A stretch of DNA of 64,000 nt. Source: Siphonodentalium dalli. Lineage: Eukaryota > Mollusca > Scaphopoda > Gadilida > Siphonodentaliidae. A model generated the notes under the pieces. That model was not told where the DNA came from. It saw only the letters and a list, made by a program, of their open reading frames with translations, and ran no database searches. Positions 41,501 through 53,011 of this stretch are shown in pieces. A program made the translations under genes and the position numbers. The stretch covers positions 117,975,509 to 118,039,508 of the forward strand of contig CP136068.1 of assembly GCA_032622095.1 (NCBI GenBank). Direction: 5' to 3'. Position 1 is the stretch's first letter; each line of letters begins with the position of its first letter.

Positions 41501-44500
41501 CTCCATACGTTGCAACAAATGTTCAAAACCACATCATACATGTAGGTGTGTCCCAAACCATCCAGCAGGTCCCAGAACTATTCAATGAGTGTCCATAACC
41601 ATCAGATGAGTAAAACATACAATGGGAACCAATCGAGTGTGTCAAACCACTTAATCAGTGCCCCAAACCACACAATGGGTGAAGCTTACCAAACCATCCA
41701 TCGAGTGTTAGAAACCACATGAGAGGCAGGCATCCAATATGTAGCCCATACCACACAACTGGTACCCCCAAGACTTCCGGGAGTGTCATATGTCATACAA
41801 CATACAACTGTCGTCTCAATCCATTCAACTGTAGTGTCCCAAATGGCCCAACCAGTGACCCAATCGGCCACACATTGTCCCAATGCACATAAACAGTATC
41901 TAAAATCTATAGCGAGTGTCCCAAACCACTCAATGTGAACACTCCTCCAATTGGTGCACCAAGAGTATCCAACAGAAGTCACAAATCACCCAGCGGGTGA
42001 CCCAAACCATAAAACTAGCATCACAAACGATCCAACAAGTTCCCTATCCATCCAACTGGACAGGTGTTACAAACCAACAACCAACTGTCATCTCAATACA
42101 TCTACAATAGTGTACATATCCTCCATCAAGTATTTCACACGATCAAGTGAGTTTATCAAACCATCCAATGAGTTTACCAAAAGATATTTTGATACAATTG
42201 ATGGATGGTTTTGTACACTAGTTTGGGACACCTATTAAATGATTGGGACATTCAGTGGGTGGTTTGAGACACTAGTTGGATGTTTTTAGACACCCCTGAT
42301 GGTTTTGATAATCATCGTGTGGCTTGAGACACTCATTGGATGATTATGGACACTCATCTGTTGGTTATGGGACACCCATTGGATGGTTTGTGGTACACAC
42401 ATGATTTGAGACACCAATTTGTTTGGTTTGGGACACCACGTACATGAATTGGGACACTCGATGGGTGACATATGGCAATCGTTGGATGGTATGGAACACA
42501 CATTGGTTTGGGCACTAACTGGATGGTTTGTGACACTATTTGGGTGGACTGTGTTACATATTATGTGGTTTGGGACACTCGTTGGCTGATTTGGGATGCT
42601 CCTTCTATGGACTGGGACACTCACCGATTAAGTTGGTACCGGTATATTATTAAGGAGGCGGTTGAGACACCTGTTGCATGGTTTTACGCTCCTTAGATGG
42701 CTTCGGACACACGTTAAGTTGTTTTTGACACTCATTGGATGTATTACGATACTAGTTTGGTTGCTGTGGACACTCATCAAATAGATATTTTTGACTTTCG
42801 ATTGCAATATTCGACGCCATTTTGGGACACTGTCGGGACAAATTCTCGACATATAGCTCATTATTATCGGATTAGGATCTGACATTATACAGTTGTCGCC
42901 CGCTGTCGAGGGAGACATTGAGATTTGTCACCCGCTCGAGAACAGAATGTCTCCCGAGGAGCGCAGCTCCGAGGGAGACATTCCGTTCTCGAGCGGGTGA
43001 CAAATCTCGATGTCTCCCGAGAAGAAGGGCAACAACTGTTTTGTTATCCGATTATACCACAGAAGAAAATCCTTGCCATCCACACGCACGATGTTGCACT
43101 GAGTCACGAGTGCTTAAATTTCTTTCCCGATTATGTATATATTTCAGTAACTACTTATCGTCCTATAGGATTTCTGTTCCATAAAGACAGTCAAGCGTTT
43201 GATAATCAGCGTTTATTTACGATCATTTTGGTGGTTAAATCGTCAATATCGGTCCATGCAATGTAAACCAATAAGCCATATAGGTATCTTATCGCCTTCT
43301 GAAATGTGGCATATTCAATGTCGTCTTGTGCGCGGAATTTACTCGCGATGTTCATTTCATCACGGTCTTCCCCGAAAGCTATTGGGAAGTTGTCAATTTC
43401 ATTAATGTACATTCATATGTGTCAGTGCTCCCAAGTACATGGCGATCCTCACACAAAATACTTCTATGATCACATTGCAGACATCGCGGAGCGGTCTGAT
43501 ATCATGGATAAGCTTACAGTACCATTCATTCGTGACAAACGTATGCATTACGTTGTCTACCAGCACACATTTATAACCAACCAACCTCAAGGGATCCACT
43601 CTTTCAATCTTGCACCATAATGTCGACATGAACATATTGAATCACCGAGATGTTTCGATATAAAAAGTACATAATAACGCTTGTCTGATAAAAGTATCAA
43701 CTTAAAAGTTCGAATATTAGTGTCCACTAAATATATGCAAATTAGCAAACACCACAACTGGTGTGTTTTGCGAATCCGTGGGGTATATAAGAACTATGAT
43801 TTTTGTACGTCGTATAGTGATGTGAAATAGATGAGTTACTGCAGTGTGTGTTTGGAGATATTCTTGCAATATAACATCGAGCGGGCGACAAAAACAATGT
43901 CTCCCGGCTCAGCGGGCGACAGTGTGATTTGTCGCCCGGCACGTTACAGGACATGGGCCAATCAGAAGGGTGGAAAATAGGGAGGAGGGTAACAATATTT
44001 ACTGTTGTGCTATCCATTATACATGTATGTTTTTTCGTAGAAATGGAAACAATCTGGTGAACTTTAACGAAAATTGGGATCAAATTATTGTTTCACTCTC
44101 AACTGTTAACCTTTGAGCAGAGAATAAATAACATTTTCAAAATCAAATTGAGGGTTAGCGGCCCTGTGAATGACATCAGTATTGTGACCGACACAACACA
44201 TTTATCCAAAGTTAGTATTGATGAAGCTACTCTCAGGTGCCTTTTGGAAAAAAATTCCCAATGATCCCTATTATTTGACATTGAGACATAGAGTGATTTT
44301 GTCAGCACTATTATTAATTTCAGCCTAAATCCCCGCTCATCACTAGTGTCAGGTGGACAAGACCAAAACTAAATATGTCATGCTGGGGACAGATTGTTGG
44401 GTAAAACCACATGTATTACTTGCACTTTATTTGTGCAGTACTTGATTAAATTATATTTCCCGCTGAAGCGCTGCTCTTGAAGTATGGTTGCAGGTATGTG

Positions 44501-47500
44501 CTCTCTCAGTGTGTTCACCCCAATGCATCATGAAAGTTGACACCATCCTATAGTATCAGGTGGACAAGACCAAAAGTAAATATGTAATGCTCACGGATAG
44601 ATTCCTGGGTAGTTCAAAGACCACATGTACATGTATTAGATGTAGGTAATGAAACTTTGTTTGTGCAATGCTTGATTAAATTATAGTTCATGCTGCTCTT
44701 GAGTAATAAAATTGCCTCTGAATTGAGCAAGTGACATATATATAGAATATGTAGCTAGTGTCGTCGCTTAAATTGTTTATGTCCGTGAGGGCGATTTGAG
44801 CATCTATTAGCCGAGTCCAATAGATGCCAAATCCCCCGAGCGGACATAAACAGTTTAAGCGACGACATTAGCTACATATTTTATTTATCCATCGCACAAA
44901 ATCTGCTTTTTGTGAGGAAAATCTGTCATTTTCCTCAGTTTTACATTCGTTACTTCGATTACGCTATTACATTTATTAGGTCAAGCAAACCGATTAGCAT
45001 TCATGACGTGGGAAAACCGGAGTGCAGCTTAGGGCGAAATAGTTCGTTGGCCTTTTTACATTTATTATAAGCAGACCTTGTTCTGATGATTTATAGATGT
45101 TTTAGAGCTAAAACATATATCATTTTACAAATTATTTTAGTGAATTATGCACGATAAAAACGTTCTGAAATCACAATGACGTCACTAAGGCCGGTTGATG
45201 TCCCTAGTTACCTGCGCAATTTGCATATCAAATTACGTCATAAATGTAGTACTAACCTAATAAAGCTACGTTGACCTAATAAAGCTATCTTGACGAAATA
45301 AACGTTTATTAGGCAGGCTTTATGTGGGCAATAGAGGTAGTGAGCGGAGGATATAATCAGATTTCCTTAGTCAATTGTCTGATGTTTGGATTGAGTAGTT
45401 TAATAGCTAGCGCCATTTTCTACTATGAGATTATCAGGTACATGTACTTTGTCTTATTTGGAATCATAACCCAATTTATCACACAATTGGACAAAACGGC
45501 TCTAAAAAGTGCAGAACGACAAGCTAAAATTAAAAAAAACTACCATTAACTTACAAGTATACAGCAAGCCAAAGTAAAGGGCGACATATTCATAAACATT
45601 TCCGACTGGTGTTGAATATTATGGTATATTTCCTCGGAGAAGTTCATATATTCAGAATGACAGTTGTGAGGTTTCAGTGATGGTAAAGCCCAGGATTAAC
45701 TGGATGTGGTCAGTAACAGAGGGCACAGAACTTAACTCAGAAGATTGTGAAAAAACTCAGTGCTCACACGTTGATAATTTCATGGTCTGAGCTGTTAATG
45801 ACTTCAAATATTGAACCAGATTCAGCATATGGGTGAAATTCTGACATTTGTTGAAACTTAAAAGTTTATAACTGATCGCGGTGTATTTGCCGTTCGGCCG
45901 CAGTGTCAGTTTGTAACTGCAGTTGAGCACCGCGGCCGAACGGCAAGTACACTGCGGCCGAACGGCAAGTACATGTATGCCATGGCCGAAAGGCAACTAC
46001 AACGCGGCCGAATGGCATGTACACTGTGGTTAGATTTCTGGTTTGTATCGTCTTTTTTTAGTTTAATGAACGTACACCACGGCAACTACATGTACACCAT
46101 GGCCGAATGGCAAGTACACCGCGGCCCAACTGTAGTTAGCCGATGGAGCCGCGGTGCAGTTGCATTTAGGCCGTGGTGGCAACGCTAACCGCACCGCGAT
46201 TAAGTGGACACTTGTATTGTCCAGCAGGATATATTGGATATTATGTGCTGTGGTAATACAGTAATGTCCTAATTAGAAACTGGATTATTGTGAGTCTGGC
46301 TTGAATTCAGTAAGTAGAGAAAAAAAATAGGAATTTCTTTTCTAAATTCAAAATATACTTTTTTCAAAAAAAAGAAGAAGATATCACTACCAGATGATGC
46401 CTGACTAATGATTTTCCCTTAATTATCGGTAAAAACACACTGTCTATTGAAATTCATCATATTCTAATGACTGTTTGTTTGTGACTGACTCAACATGATG
46501 TGACTGACATAATGTGTGACTGACACAACAATTTAGAACCTCAACCTTGCTAGTATAAACACTGTTTAGTCAATTTTCTCCTCGGGCACCCATGCCAAGC
46601 TTAATATCGGCCAGTCTGGACAGTTGTCAAATGACAGTGCTGGTCTTATCATTCGTGTTCATGAGAAGCTAATGAAATGCATTGATAGAGATTATCGGCG
46701 AGAGCTTTCCGATGAATGGCAACAAGCCATATTTCCGACTAAATCCTGAAAAATTACCCATAATTCTGCTGTGGTTAAGTGGTCACTTACTTTGGGCATT
46801 ACTGTAGAAGATCAAATTAGCTGGCATGCATCTTTGATGTCAGACCAATAGATCGAGCGTGACTTTGTAACTTTCAATGCAATGAAAGTATTGGTATTTA
46901 AAACCAACAACATTGATTGAGGACCTTAATAAATGGGGGAGGGGATGCACAGGGGAGGGGTGCTATGGTGGGGCGATGTAGCACACCGGGTCCAATTTCA
47001 GTGGCCAGTATTTCCCGAAGATACATGTAGGTCTGCTAGAAATTTAATAGTTTGGTTTATTTTTCCCAAATCAGTGATCACCCAATCAAGTATTACTTGA
47101 CATTATTTTTGACTGAGATTAGTCTATTCTTCACCTTTTTGACACATATTTGAACGTAGTTGCCAATAACCAATTGCAGTAATGAATCATAATCTAAACT
47201 GGGAAACGGGGTCTGCACTATCTCAGTTCTGCCCATGTTGGAACTAAAAGCACCCCAATTATTTCATAATGTCATGATACTGATTAGTTTTCCTTGACAT
47301 ATCAAATGCGATTAAAACGGTTGCACACGCAACATTTTGGGACCATACACGAGTGCCTGAAAAATGGGAAACTAATTTTGCGTGGCCTTTACATGTTTTT
47401 TCCCCCAATAATACCCAGTGTCCATGATTTCATATTGTTTGTCAAGTTGAGCTAAAAAAGTTAAAATAAACTATGGATATGTTATGGTGTCCAATATCAT

Positions 47501-48341
47501 TAACAGAAATGCTCTTTGTTCTAGGTTCATAGAAGACACTAAGATAGAAACACTGTCGGAGATGAGACATGTCTTTAAGAATGTCACCAACACGTTAACA
47601 CAAGCAGAAAGCTCAGTGACTTCAATATCATCCGGCTGTGATCTGTTTTTACGAGCGATCACTCTCACAAGTCTGGAGCACACTGATTTTAAAGTCATTA
47701 AAAACATTCTTGTTGAACGAGGGAAGGCTTTCTTGCAGAAGATAGCAACATCGCGACAGAAAATAGCCTTGTTAGCTCACCCATTTATTACGGATGGTGC
47801 AACAATCCTCACACATGCTAATTCTCGGGTTGTTTTAAACGTTCTCAAACAAGCAGCCGAAGCCAAAAAGCATTTCACTGTCTATATAACAGAATCTCAA
47901 CCGAACAGATCTGGTCAGGGCATGAGTGAAGAATTATCGAAGCTTGGAATACCAAACACAGTGATTCTCGATGCAGCGGTTGGTTACATCATGGAGAAAG
48001 TTGACCTTATCCTGGTTGGAGCAGAAGGTGTTGTCGAAAATGGTGGAATTATCAATAAAATCGGCACCTATACTATCGGTATGACGGCTAAAGCAATGTC
48101 AAAACCATTCTATGTTGTTGCAGAGAGTTTTAAATTCATGAGGCTGTTTCCACTTAATCAGCAGGATTTACCAGATGAATTTAAATATAACTCGTCACTC
48201 ATTAAATCTGATGCTGATTTGAGTAAGCAGCATCCTATGGTTGATTACACGCCACCTGGATATATAACTTTAATATTCACAGACCTCGGAGTGTTGACTC
48301 CGTCTGCTGTCAGTGATGAGCTTATTAAATTGTATTATTGA
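38442..48341 (+). CDS. EIF2B1: Translation initiation factor eIF2B subunit alpha
   Basis: Join 38442-38536 and 47525-48341; 912 bp, 303 residues (human 305). It is a regulatory subunit of eIF2B, the decameric guanine-nucleotide exchange factor for eIF2 that senses eIF2-alpha phosphorylation in the integrated stress response. It has an N-terminal helical domain ([20 protein letters not shown] near the start) and a C-terminal Rossmann-like domain with the hallmarks [61 protein letters not shown] and [20 protein letters not shown]. The frame is intact. Only one intron (about 9 kb) was found, whereas the human gene has about nine exons. Divergent from GLB1, convergent with the ACP2-like gene. Confidence 0.97.
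38780..39870 (+). repeat. GC-rich minisatellite element, two consecutive copies
   Basis: Two copies (38,780-39,262 and 39,283-39,870), each with a gtctgtctgtctg leader, the phrase ctcgaccgatcgggacgaaa, then three or four units of about 121 bp (cgccagcttcgcgcatgcgc ... tcgacttgaaatttgctatg), and the end hairpin GCCCGG-ACAACGT-CGGGC (clear in copy 1). Open frames across it follow the repeat and are not genes. Confidence 0.8.
40487..41040 (-). pseudogene. LINE reverse-transcriptase C-terminal relic
   Basis: Minus-strand frames read [69 protein letters not shown] and [19 protein letters not shown]. These are the thumb and C-terminal signature of CR1/RTE-like ORF2. Broken by a frameshift near 40,855 and a poly(C) tract at 40,801-40,816. 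The N-terminal RT domain is absent. Confidence 0.85.
41150..42800. repeat. Degenerate ~25-bp minisatellite that reverses orientation
   Basis: From 41,150 to about 42,180 the unit reads like gtgtcccaaaccacacaatga on the plus strand. From about 42,190 to 42,800 the same unit is in the opposite orientation (ttggatggtttgggacactc). Units diverge strongly but keep CCCAAACCA / TGGTTTGGG cores, so the tract is one large imperfect palindrome. Confidence 0.85.
42897..43022. repeat. Perfect-armed palindrome, GTCACCCGCTCGAGAAC
   Basis: Arms GTCACCCGCTCGAGAACAGA and its complement around the centre GAGGAGCGCAGCTCCGAGG (about 42,960). The related pair TCGAGCGGGCGACA ... TGTCGCCCGG is at 43,878-43,940. Together they bracket about 850 bp (43,023-43,877). 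Confidence 0.78.
43023..43877. other. Segment bracketed by GTCGCCCGC palindromes, unassigned
   Basis: Higher complexity than its surroundings. Minus-strand frames of 77 and 68 codons (43635-43402 and 43412-43206) overlap by a few bases in different frames and contain [20 protein letters not shown]-type residues. I recognise no family. Could be a decayed transposon gene. Confidence 0.35.
44330..44740 (+). repeat. Direct repeat of about 225 bp
   Basis: tcaggtggacaagaccaaaa begins units at about 44,350 and 44,568, followed in both by tgggta...ccacatgta and tgtgca..acttgattaaattata. Two diverged copies. Confidence 0.65.
44751..44882. repeat. Inverted repeat with GTCGTCGCTTAAA arms
   Basis: Left atgtagctagtgtcgtcgct, right agcgacgacattagctacat, arms of about 40 bp around 44,815. 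Confidence 0.75.
45890..46170 (+). repeat. GC-rich short tandem repeat, GCGGCCGAACGGCAAGTACA
   Basis: About eight degenerate units of 25-30 bp (gcggccgaacggcaagtaca), partly interrupted near 46,030-46,085, with an opposite-strand echo ttgccgttcggccgcagtg at 45,886-45,905. In EIF2B1 intron. Confidence 0.72.
46694..46804. mobile_element. TA-type MITE, 'CAGTAATGC' family, one arm
   Basis: Only the right arm remains (ccgatgaatggcaacaagcc ... gggcattactg), followed by TA. Left arm truncated. Confidence 0.7.
47525..48341 (+). CDS. EIF2B1: EIF2B1 exon 2 (large terminal coding exon)
   Basis: The acceptor tttgttctag ends at 47524; the open frame upstream of it is intron. The exon encodes residues from about 32 to the C-terminal LIKLYY and TGA at 48341. 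All segments that are split over several exons in vertebrates are continuous here. No frameshift and no internal stop. Confidence 0.96.
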
Positions 48342-48577
48342 TAGCAAATTTGTTCATCTATCAAACTTGTGTGCCCCCCCCCCAGGGCAGCAAAAAATGG
48401 CTTCAACATTTAGCCCTTGCGGAAACCGTAGAATAGGCTGGACTCAGATGAACAACAATACAGTAGTAAATGTTGTGGGACAAGGCATACAGTCAACAGT
48501 AACTAAAACTCAAAAGATTAAAGAACAAATTATTTAATCTAGTTTAACAATAATTGAAATGTTAATTGCTAAAGGAA

Positions 48578-48583
48578 AATAAA
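48578..48583 (+). other. EIF2B1: Probable EIF2B1 poly(A) signal
   Basis: AATAAA 237 bp after the EIF2B1 stop codon, the first canonical hexamer seen downstream. The cleavage site is not visible; the 3' UTR is probably about 250-270 bp. Confidence 0.55.
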
Positions 48584-48984
48584 TGTCATTGAAAATAATA
48601 TCCTGTTGTGTAAATTCTCACAATCAGTTCAGCAGTAAATGAAAAAATCTCATGCACACTCCTGGTTAAGTGGTCCTGCTAATTTGTTATGATGATGGGT
48701 CATGCTGAATTGATATGATTCTAGTAGGGCAAACTGATGCTCTTACGAAACTGTACCGTTATTTTTTCTAAAGTTGTCATTTTCACAGACATTGTTTATA
48801 AAATATTAAAAAACAAATATTGTAAAATATTTTAATAACGACACTTGTGGTTGTTGAAAACCGGACATAATAACAATTATTATTATATACCTTCAGTTCA
48901 GAGGTTCATACTGTCTTTTGATATGAAACTATTACTCACCTGCTGACTTCACAATCTTGCGCGAGGCCATAATCTGGCATGATG

Positions 48985-49629
48985 CAGGGCTGGCAGTCTA
49001 GAAAATCCAGGAGGGCTATTAATAGCCCTCCTAGATATGCCTAGGAGGGCTATAGCCCTCCTCAACTTTTAAAGTTATGATTTATTTTATCTGAGTTACT
49101 ACTGCCGTTAATTTGTCTATTTAGTATTTTTGATGTTGTTTAATTAACGCCATCGAAAATTAAGGGGAAACAAAATGTCCAGAGTTGTGAATGTCAAATC
49201 CCCCACAGTAATTATGGTACATGTATGGTGAATAATTGAATAACAGTGTAAACAAGAATACTTGGGAGACATTTAGCTAGTTATATTAAAATATTGTCAA
49301 TCGAAGCGAGAAAAGACGGCTACCAGCTAAATACAATTTTCACTGATAGGAACCGGAAACGGAACGAAAGGTTGAACTCAATTGAGAGGGTGAAATTTGG
49401 TTCTCACTATCCACATACATGTGTTGATTTTATCCAGTGAAATATATTGTAAGCTCAATCTTATGAAGAGAAATAATTATTTTGTTCTTAAAATGTGTGA
49501 GAATATCGATCAAAAGATCTGTGCAATATAATTACGATTTAGAGGCAGTATTTTACTCATTAAACACAATAAAATAACTAAACAATAAATGTCCTAGGCG
49601 GGCAGCCCGCCTTGAGATTTCCAGGCCTG
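48985..49629. mobile_element. hAT-like MITE, 'CAGGCCTGG' family
   Basis: Left CAGGGCTGGCAGTCTAGAAA, right GAGATTTCCAGGCCTG. Imperfect 8-bp duplication (CATGATGC / GATGATGC). Left-end hairpins AGGAGGGCTATTAATAGCCC. It lies in the EIF2B1/ACP2 intergenic region. Confidence 0.62.
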
Positions 49630-49778
49630 ATGATGCCAGAATTGTCACGATTCTGGCGTGAGTCCAGAATTTTGCGAACTATCGCCTGGACTATAGTCTT
49701 CGACCTATTTATCCGCAAGGGCGAGAATTTTTTTATATATAATAAAACACTTACTGACCACCTTGGGGTTTAATAGCA

Positions 49779-49893
49779 AGCTCCATTTTCCCTAAATGGT
49801 GTCTTTTGAACAGCAAGCAGGAATATTGACCTCAGCCTGCGTTAGTCCTGCTTGCTGTTCAAAAGACACCATTTAGGGAAAATAGTTCTTGCT
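49779..49893. repeat. Long hairpin, 'tttccctaaatggtgtctttt' arms
   Basis: taatagcaagctccattttc ... and reverse complement, arms of about 50 bp around 49,835 with a short loop. Probably a small foldback MITE flanked by TA/TT. Confidence 0.75.
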
Positions 49894-50148
49894 ATTACAA
49901 CTCATCGGTATGCTATTCCTGTTGTTTATTTGTTCATGAATTTTTCATGCAGACACAACCTTTGTACAAATCACTCGTATTAGCCATAAGGGTACATTTT
50001 CTTGACAGCATCAGTTTACCCTACCGGCATAATGGCAATTTAGCAGGACCCACCAGTATCATAACAAATTAGCAGGATCTTTTTAACCAGGGGGGAAACA
50101 GCATTAACCCGACAATAAGTGGCATAAATAAATGGCAAAATCATTGTA

Positions 50149-50359
50149 CAGTAATGCCCTAAATAATGGACTCCTTAACCACAGCAGAATTATGGGTAAT
50201 TTTTTAGGATTTAGTCGGAAATATGGCTTGTTGCCATTCATTGGAAAGCTCTCACAGAGCTTTCCGATGAATGGCAACAAGCCATATTTCCGACTAAATC
50301 CTGAAAAATTACCCATAATTTTGCTGTGGTTAAGGAGTCCATTATTTAGGGCAATACTG
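50149..50359. mobile_element. TA-type MITE, 'CAGTAATGC' family
   Basis: Near-perfect 211-bp palindrome flanked by TA (50147-50148, 50360-50361), centre at about 50,254. Confidence 0.82.
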
Positions 50360-50450
50360 TACTTGAAATGAGGCACATGTATCTCAGTACACCCGACATG
50401 GTGAGCCGGTGGTTGAGCGGTATTAGCAATCGTCAGGTCTGGCACATTAA

Positions 50451-50687
50451 CCCTTTCTATACTAAGTGGATTATCCCATAGTTATAATTGTATACATTTT
50501 AATTCATTTGGAAGGGTGTTCAGGTAATAAAAGCAGACATAGGTAATATATATATCAAACAGATAATACAAGAGCAGAATTATTCATATTCATTGGTGAG
50601 AAAAGTTCAGATAATAAGTCGTACAAACGACCTGTGAACATTTCCAAAGGGATAACTACTCATCAATGAGTATTTAGTATAGAAAGG
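50451..50687. mobile_element. TTAA MITE, 'CTATACTAA' type
   Basis: TTAA at 50447-50450, left CCCTTTCTATACTAAGTGG, right ...ATTTAGTATAGAAAGG, right target decayed to TTTA. Confidence 0.7.
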
Positions 50688-50920
50688 TTTATGACCATAA
50701 AACATATATACCTCCGATTGCTATTAAGTCTTTGAACATGTAGATGACGAGCAAAATGTACTCAAACACACAGACAAGTATTGAAGAAATAATAAAAACT
50801 AAAGAGTTGGCACACAGCAAGAAAGCATCAAATTGAATATGTTGGCACAACTTGTTCAAGGGTAGGCAAAATTTGAAAATCTTATGATTACTGGATTCTC
50901 CAGTTTATCTGTAGTTTTCA

Positions 50921-51140
50921 CCCTTCCATGGCTGGAGCTTCCTGAAATTTTGCGAAAACCCTTTGCCAATGCATTCTCTTTTATATGCGAGTCTCCCTTG
51001 TAAGCCAGTGCATTCTCTTATAAATGTGAGGCTCCCTATGAATGACTCGCATAAATAAGAGAATGCTTTGGCACAGGGTTTTCGCAAAACTGGCACAGGA
51101 TCTTTAATGCTGCACCAGCGCAGCTCCAGTCATGAAAGGG
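50921..51140. mobile_element. TTAA MITE, 'GGGAGCTTCC' type
   Basis: Left CCCTTCCATGGCTGGAGCTT (target TTCA), right GCAGCTCCAGTCATGAAAGGG then TTAA at 51141-51144. Internal ATTCTCTTATAAATG modules. Confidence 0.7.
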
Positions 51141-51738
51141 TTAAATGGACAAGGCTCATTCGAAGCGCCTAATTATATCGACATGATTTGCAAGTATGGA
51201 TAAGACAGGTAGGCAAATTTTTCACTCAGAGGTGGCACAAATGTTATTTATATTGTGGTAGATTGATGGTAACATGTTGTGACATTGACCTTTTGGGGGG
51301 CTATGTTTAACCTTGTCGCTCCATGACTCAGTTGAACATAAATTCCAAGCCATCAATGACACACCATGTTACCATCAATCCACCACAATAACTTATAAAA
51401 TGGCACTTTTCCAACTGGAATCCAGTTAGAGAAAGATATCAATATATGAAGAAAAGTGGGCTTTCTTCAATTCGCCAACACCTACTCCCGTCTCATCTTA
51501 AATAATATATTCCAAATGACCTCATCAAAGATATCTATGCAAAGGCCCGTTTTATATGCCGGGCCCCAACATGGGTCACTTCAGACCAATTGGTGTTAAT
51601 ATTTTATAGTGCATTGTCAGATGACAATTACTATCATGGCGTAATGATAACATTATTCTCGAAATGTAAATCAAACACATGCTGGTTGTGCCAGAGATAC
51701 ACCAATGTGGACATGAACTTGAGCCAGATGAAGATAGC

Positions 51739-51945
51739 CAAGCCTTGAAATAGTGTGTCTGTCATTTGCAGAATGAGCATCACCAAATTCACCCTCTGGG
51801 AATCTCATTCTGCTTACACCTCAACAGAATGAGGTTCCCAGAGAGTGAATTTGGTGTTGCTAGCCCGCTATGCGGGGTAGCATCACTAAATTCACCCTCT
51901 GGGGACCTCATTCTGCAAATGACAGACACACTATTTCAAAGCTTG
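51739..51945. mobile_element. hAT-type MITE, 'CAAGCCTTG' family
   Basis: 8-bp duplication AAGATAGC/AAGAGAGC (7 of 8). TIR CAAGCCTTGAAATAGTGTGT / mirror. Confidence 0.8.
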
Positions 51946-52135
51946 AAGAGAGCATGACCAGTGTTGTTTTGGGAAAAAAAAACTAGACAGGTTTAACGAC
52001 ACATACATTTAACTGTGTTATGGTATTTCTATGTAGATGCATTTGGCAGGGAAAGTCACTTAATTTTACGGCCCCAAACCTACGAGTCAGGTGATTTCCG
52101 TTGGCATTGGTAAAACATGTTACTAGTTGCACGTA

Positions 52136-52323
52136 CATTAATGCCCTAAATAATCGACTCCTTAACCACAGCAGAATTATGGGTAATTTTTCAGGGTTTA
52201 GTTGGAAATATGGCTTGTTTCCATTTTCCGATGCAAAGCAACAAGCCATATTTCCGACTAAATCCTGAAAAATTACCCATAATTCTGCTGTGGTTAAGGA
52301 GTCGATTATTTAGGGCATTACTG
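52136..52323. mobile_element. TA-type MITE, 'CAGTAATGC' family
   Basis: 188-bp palindrome flanked by TA. Its right arm is the left border of the 1.42-kb tandem duplication. Confidence 0.75.
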
Positions 52324-53011
52324 TATGTGTGGCTCAATCTGGCTATTATACTGACTCACCAATCTCAAATATACAAATTGAGCCTACCCTTCAACAAACT
52401 TAAAACATGAGTATTAATCAGAAATATAAACTTGGTTAGTCATGGTTAATTGAAATTAAATGCAGAAAAGCATAAATAAAGTACATGTAATTAGTTCATT
52501 AAACATATTAACATATTAATATATATATAATCACCAGGATGGCTAGAGCGCTCACCTGATCAAAATGAAAATGAAGAACAACTACCTTACTGGTATTTAA
52601 ATTCGCGCAGTTTTATATTCGGGCACTTTCCGCAAATTCAAAACTGACAAACAGATATGTTCATAACAATCATTTATATATATCGATAGGCTGCTGACTT
52701 TAAAAATGTCACTTCCATTGACACACAAACCCATTTGGTCTAAAAAACTTATTTGCATGAACTATATTGATTATAAATGTAGTCAGTGAATTTATACAGA
52801 TAACACAAAGACATATCAGAAGAAAAGTGAGAGCATCAGGCAAAATGAAAGGCAAAATGAAACAGTTTGTCTGAAATAAAATAAAATCTATTTAAATAGT
52901 AAAATGGTTCAAATAAACAAGTTTTATCTGGTCATAATCAGGGTAATAATCCCACCCAAAATTTAACCAAATAACTATATGTGTGGCTAGCAGGGTCCAC
53001 GCTGACCCCAA

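Larger units (their letters stand above)
38537..47524 (+). other. EIF2B1 intron 1 (about 9 kb)
   Basis: Starts gttaat and ends tttgttctag. Its content is listed separately: GC-rich minisatellite element, LINE relic, orientation-switching minisatellite, palindrome-bounded element, several hairpins and a GC-rich repeat. 39,880-40,480 and 46,200-46,680 show nothing recognisable. Confidence 0.85.

Noticed and set aside
41686-42696. Open frames of 60-113 codons within the CCCAAACCA tract
   Set aside because: They follow the short repeat on both strands and have low-complexity composition.
47484-47524. ATG at 47484 as the EIF2B1 start
   Set aside because: The upstream 13 codons do not match the family, a good acceptor follows, and exon 1 at 38442 supplies the exact missing N-terminus.
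50398-50446. tRNA-like phrase (gtgagccggtggttgagcgg)
   Set aside because: Looks like a D-arm/A-box, but no anticodon arm or T-arm could be folded. At most a SINE relic.
52536-52560. Possible tRNA/SINE A-box (ggatggctagagcgctcacc)
   Set aside because: Only a short match, no B-box (GGTTCGAATCC-like) downstream.
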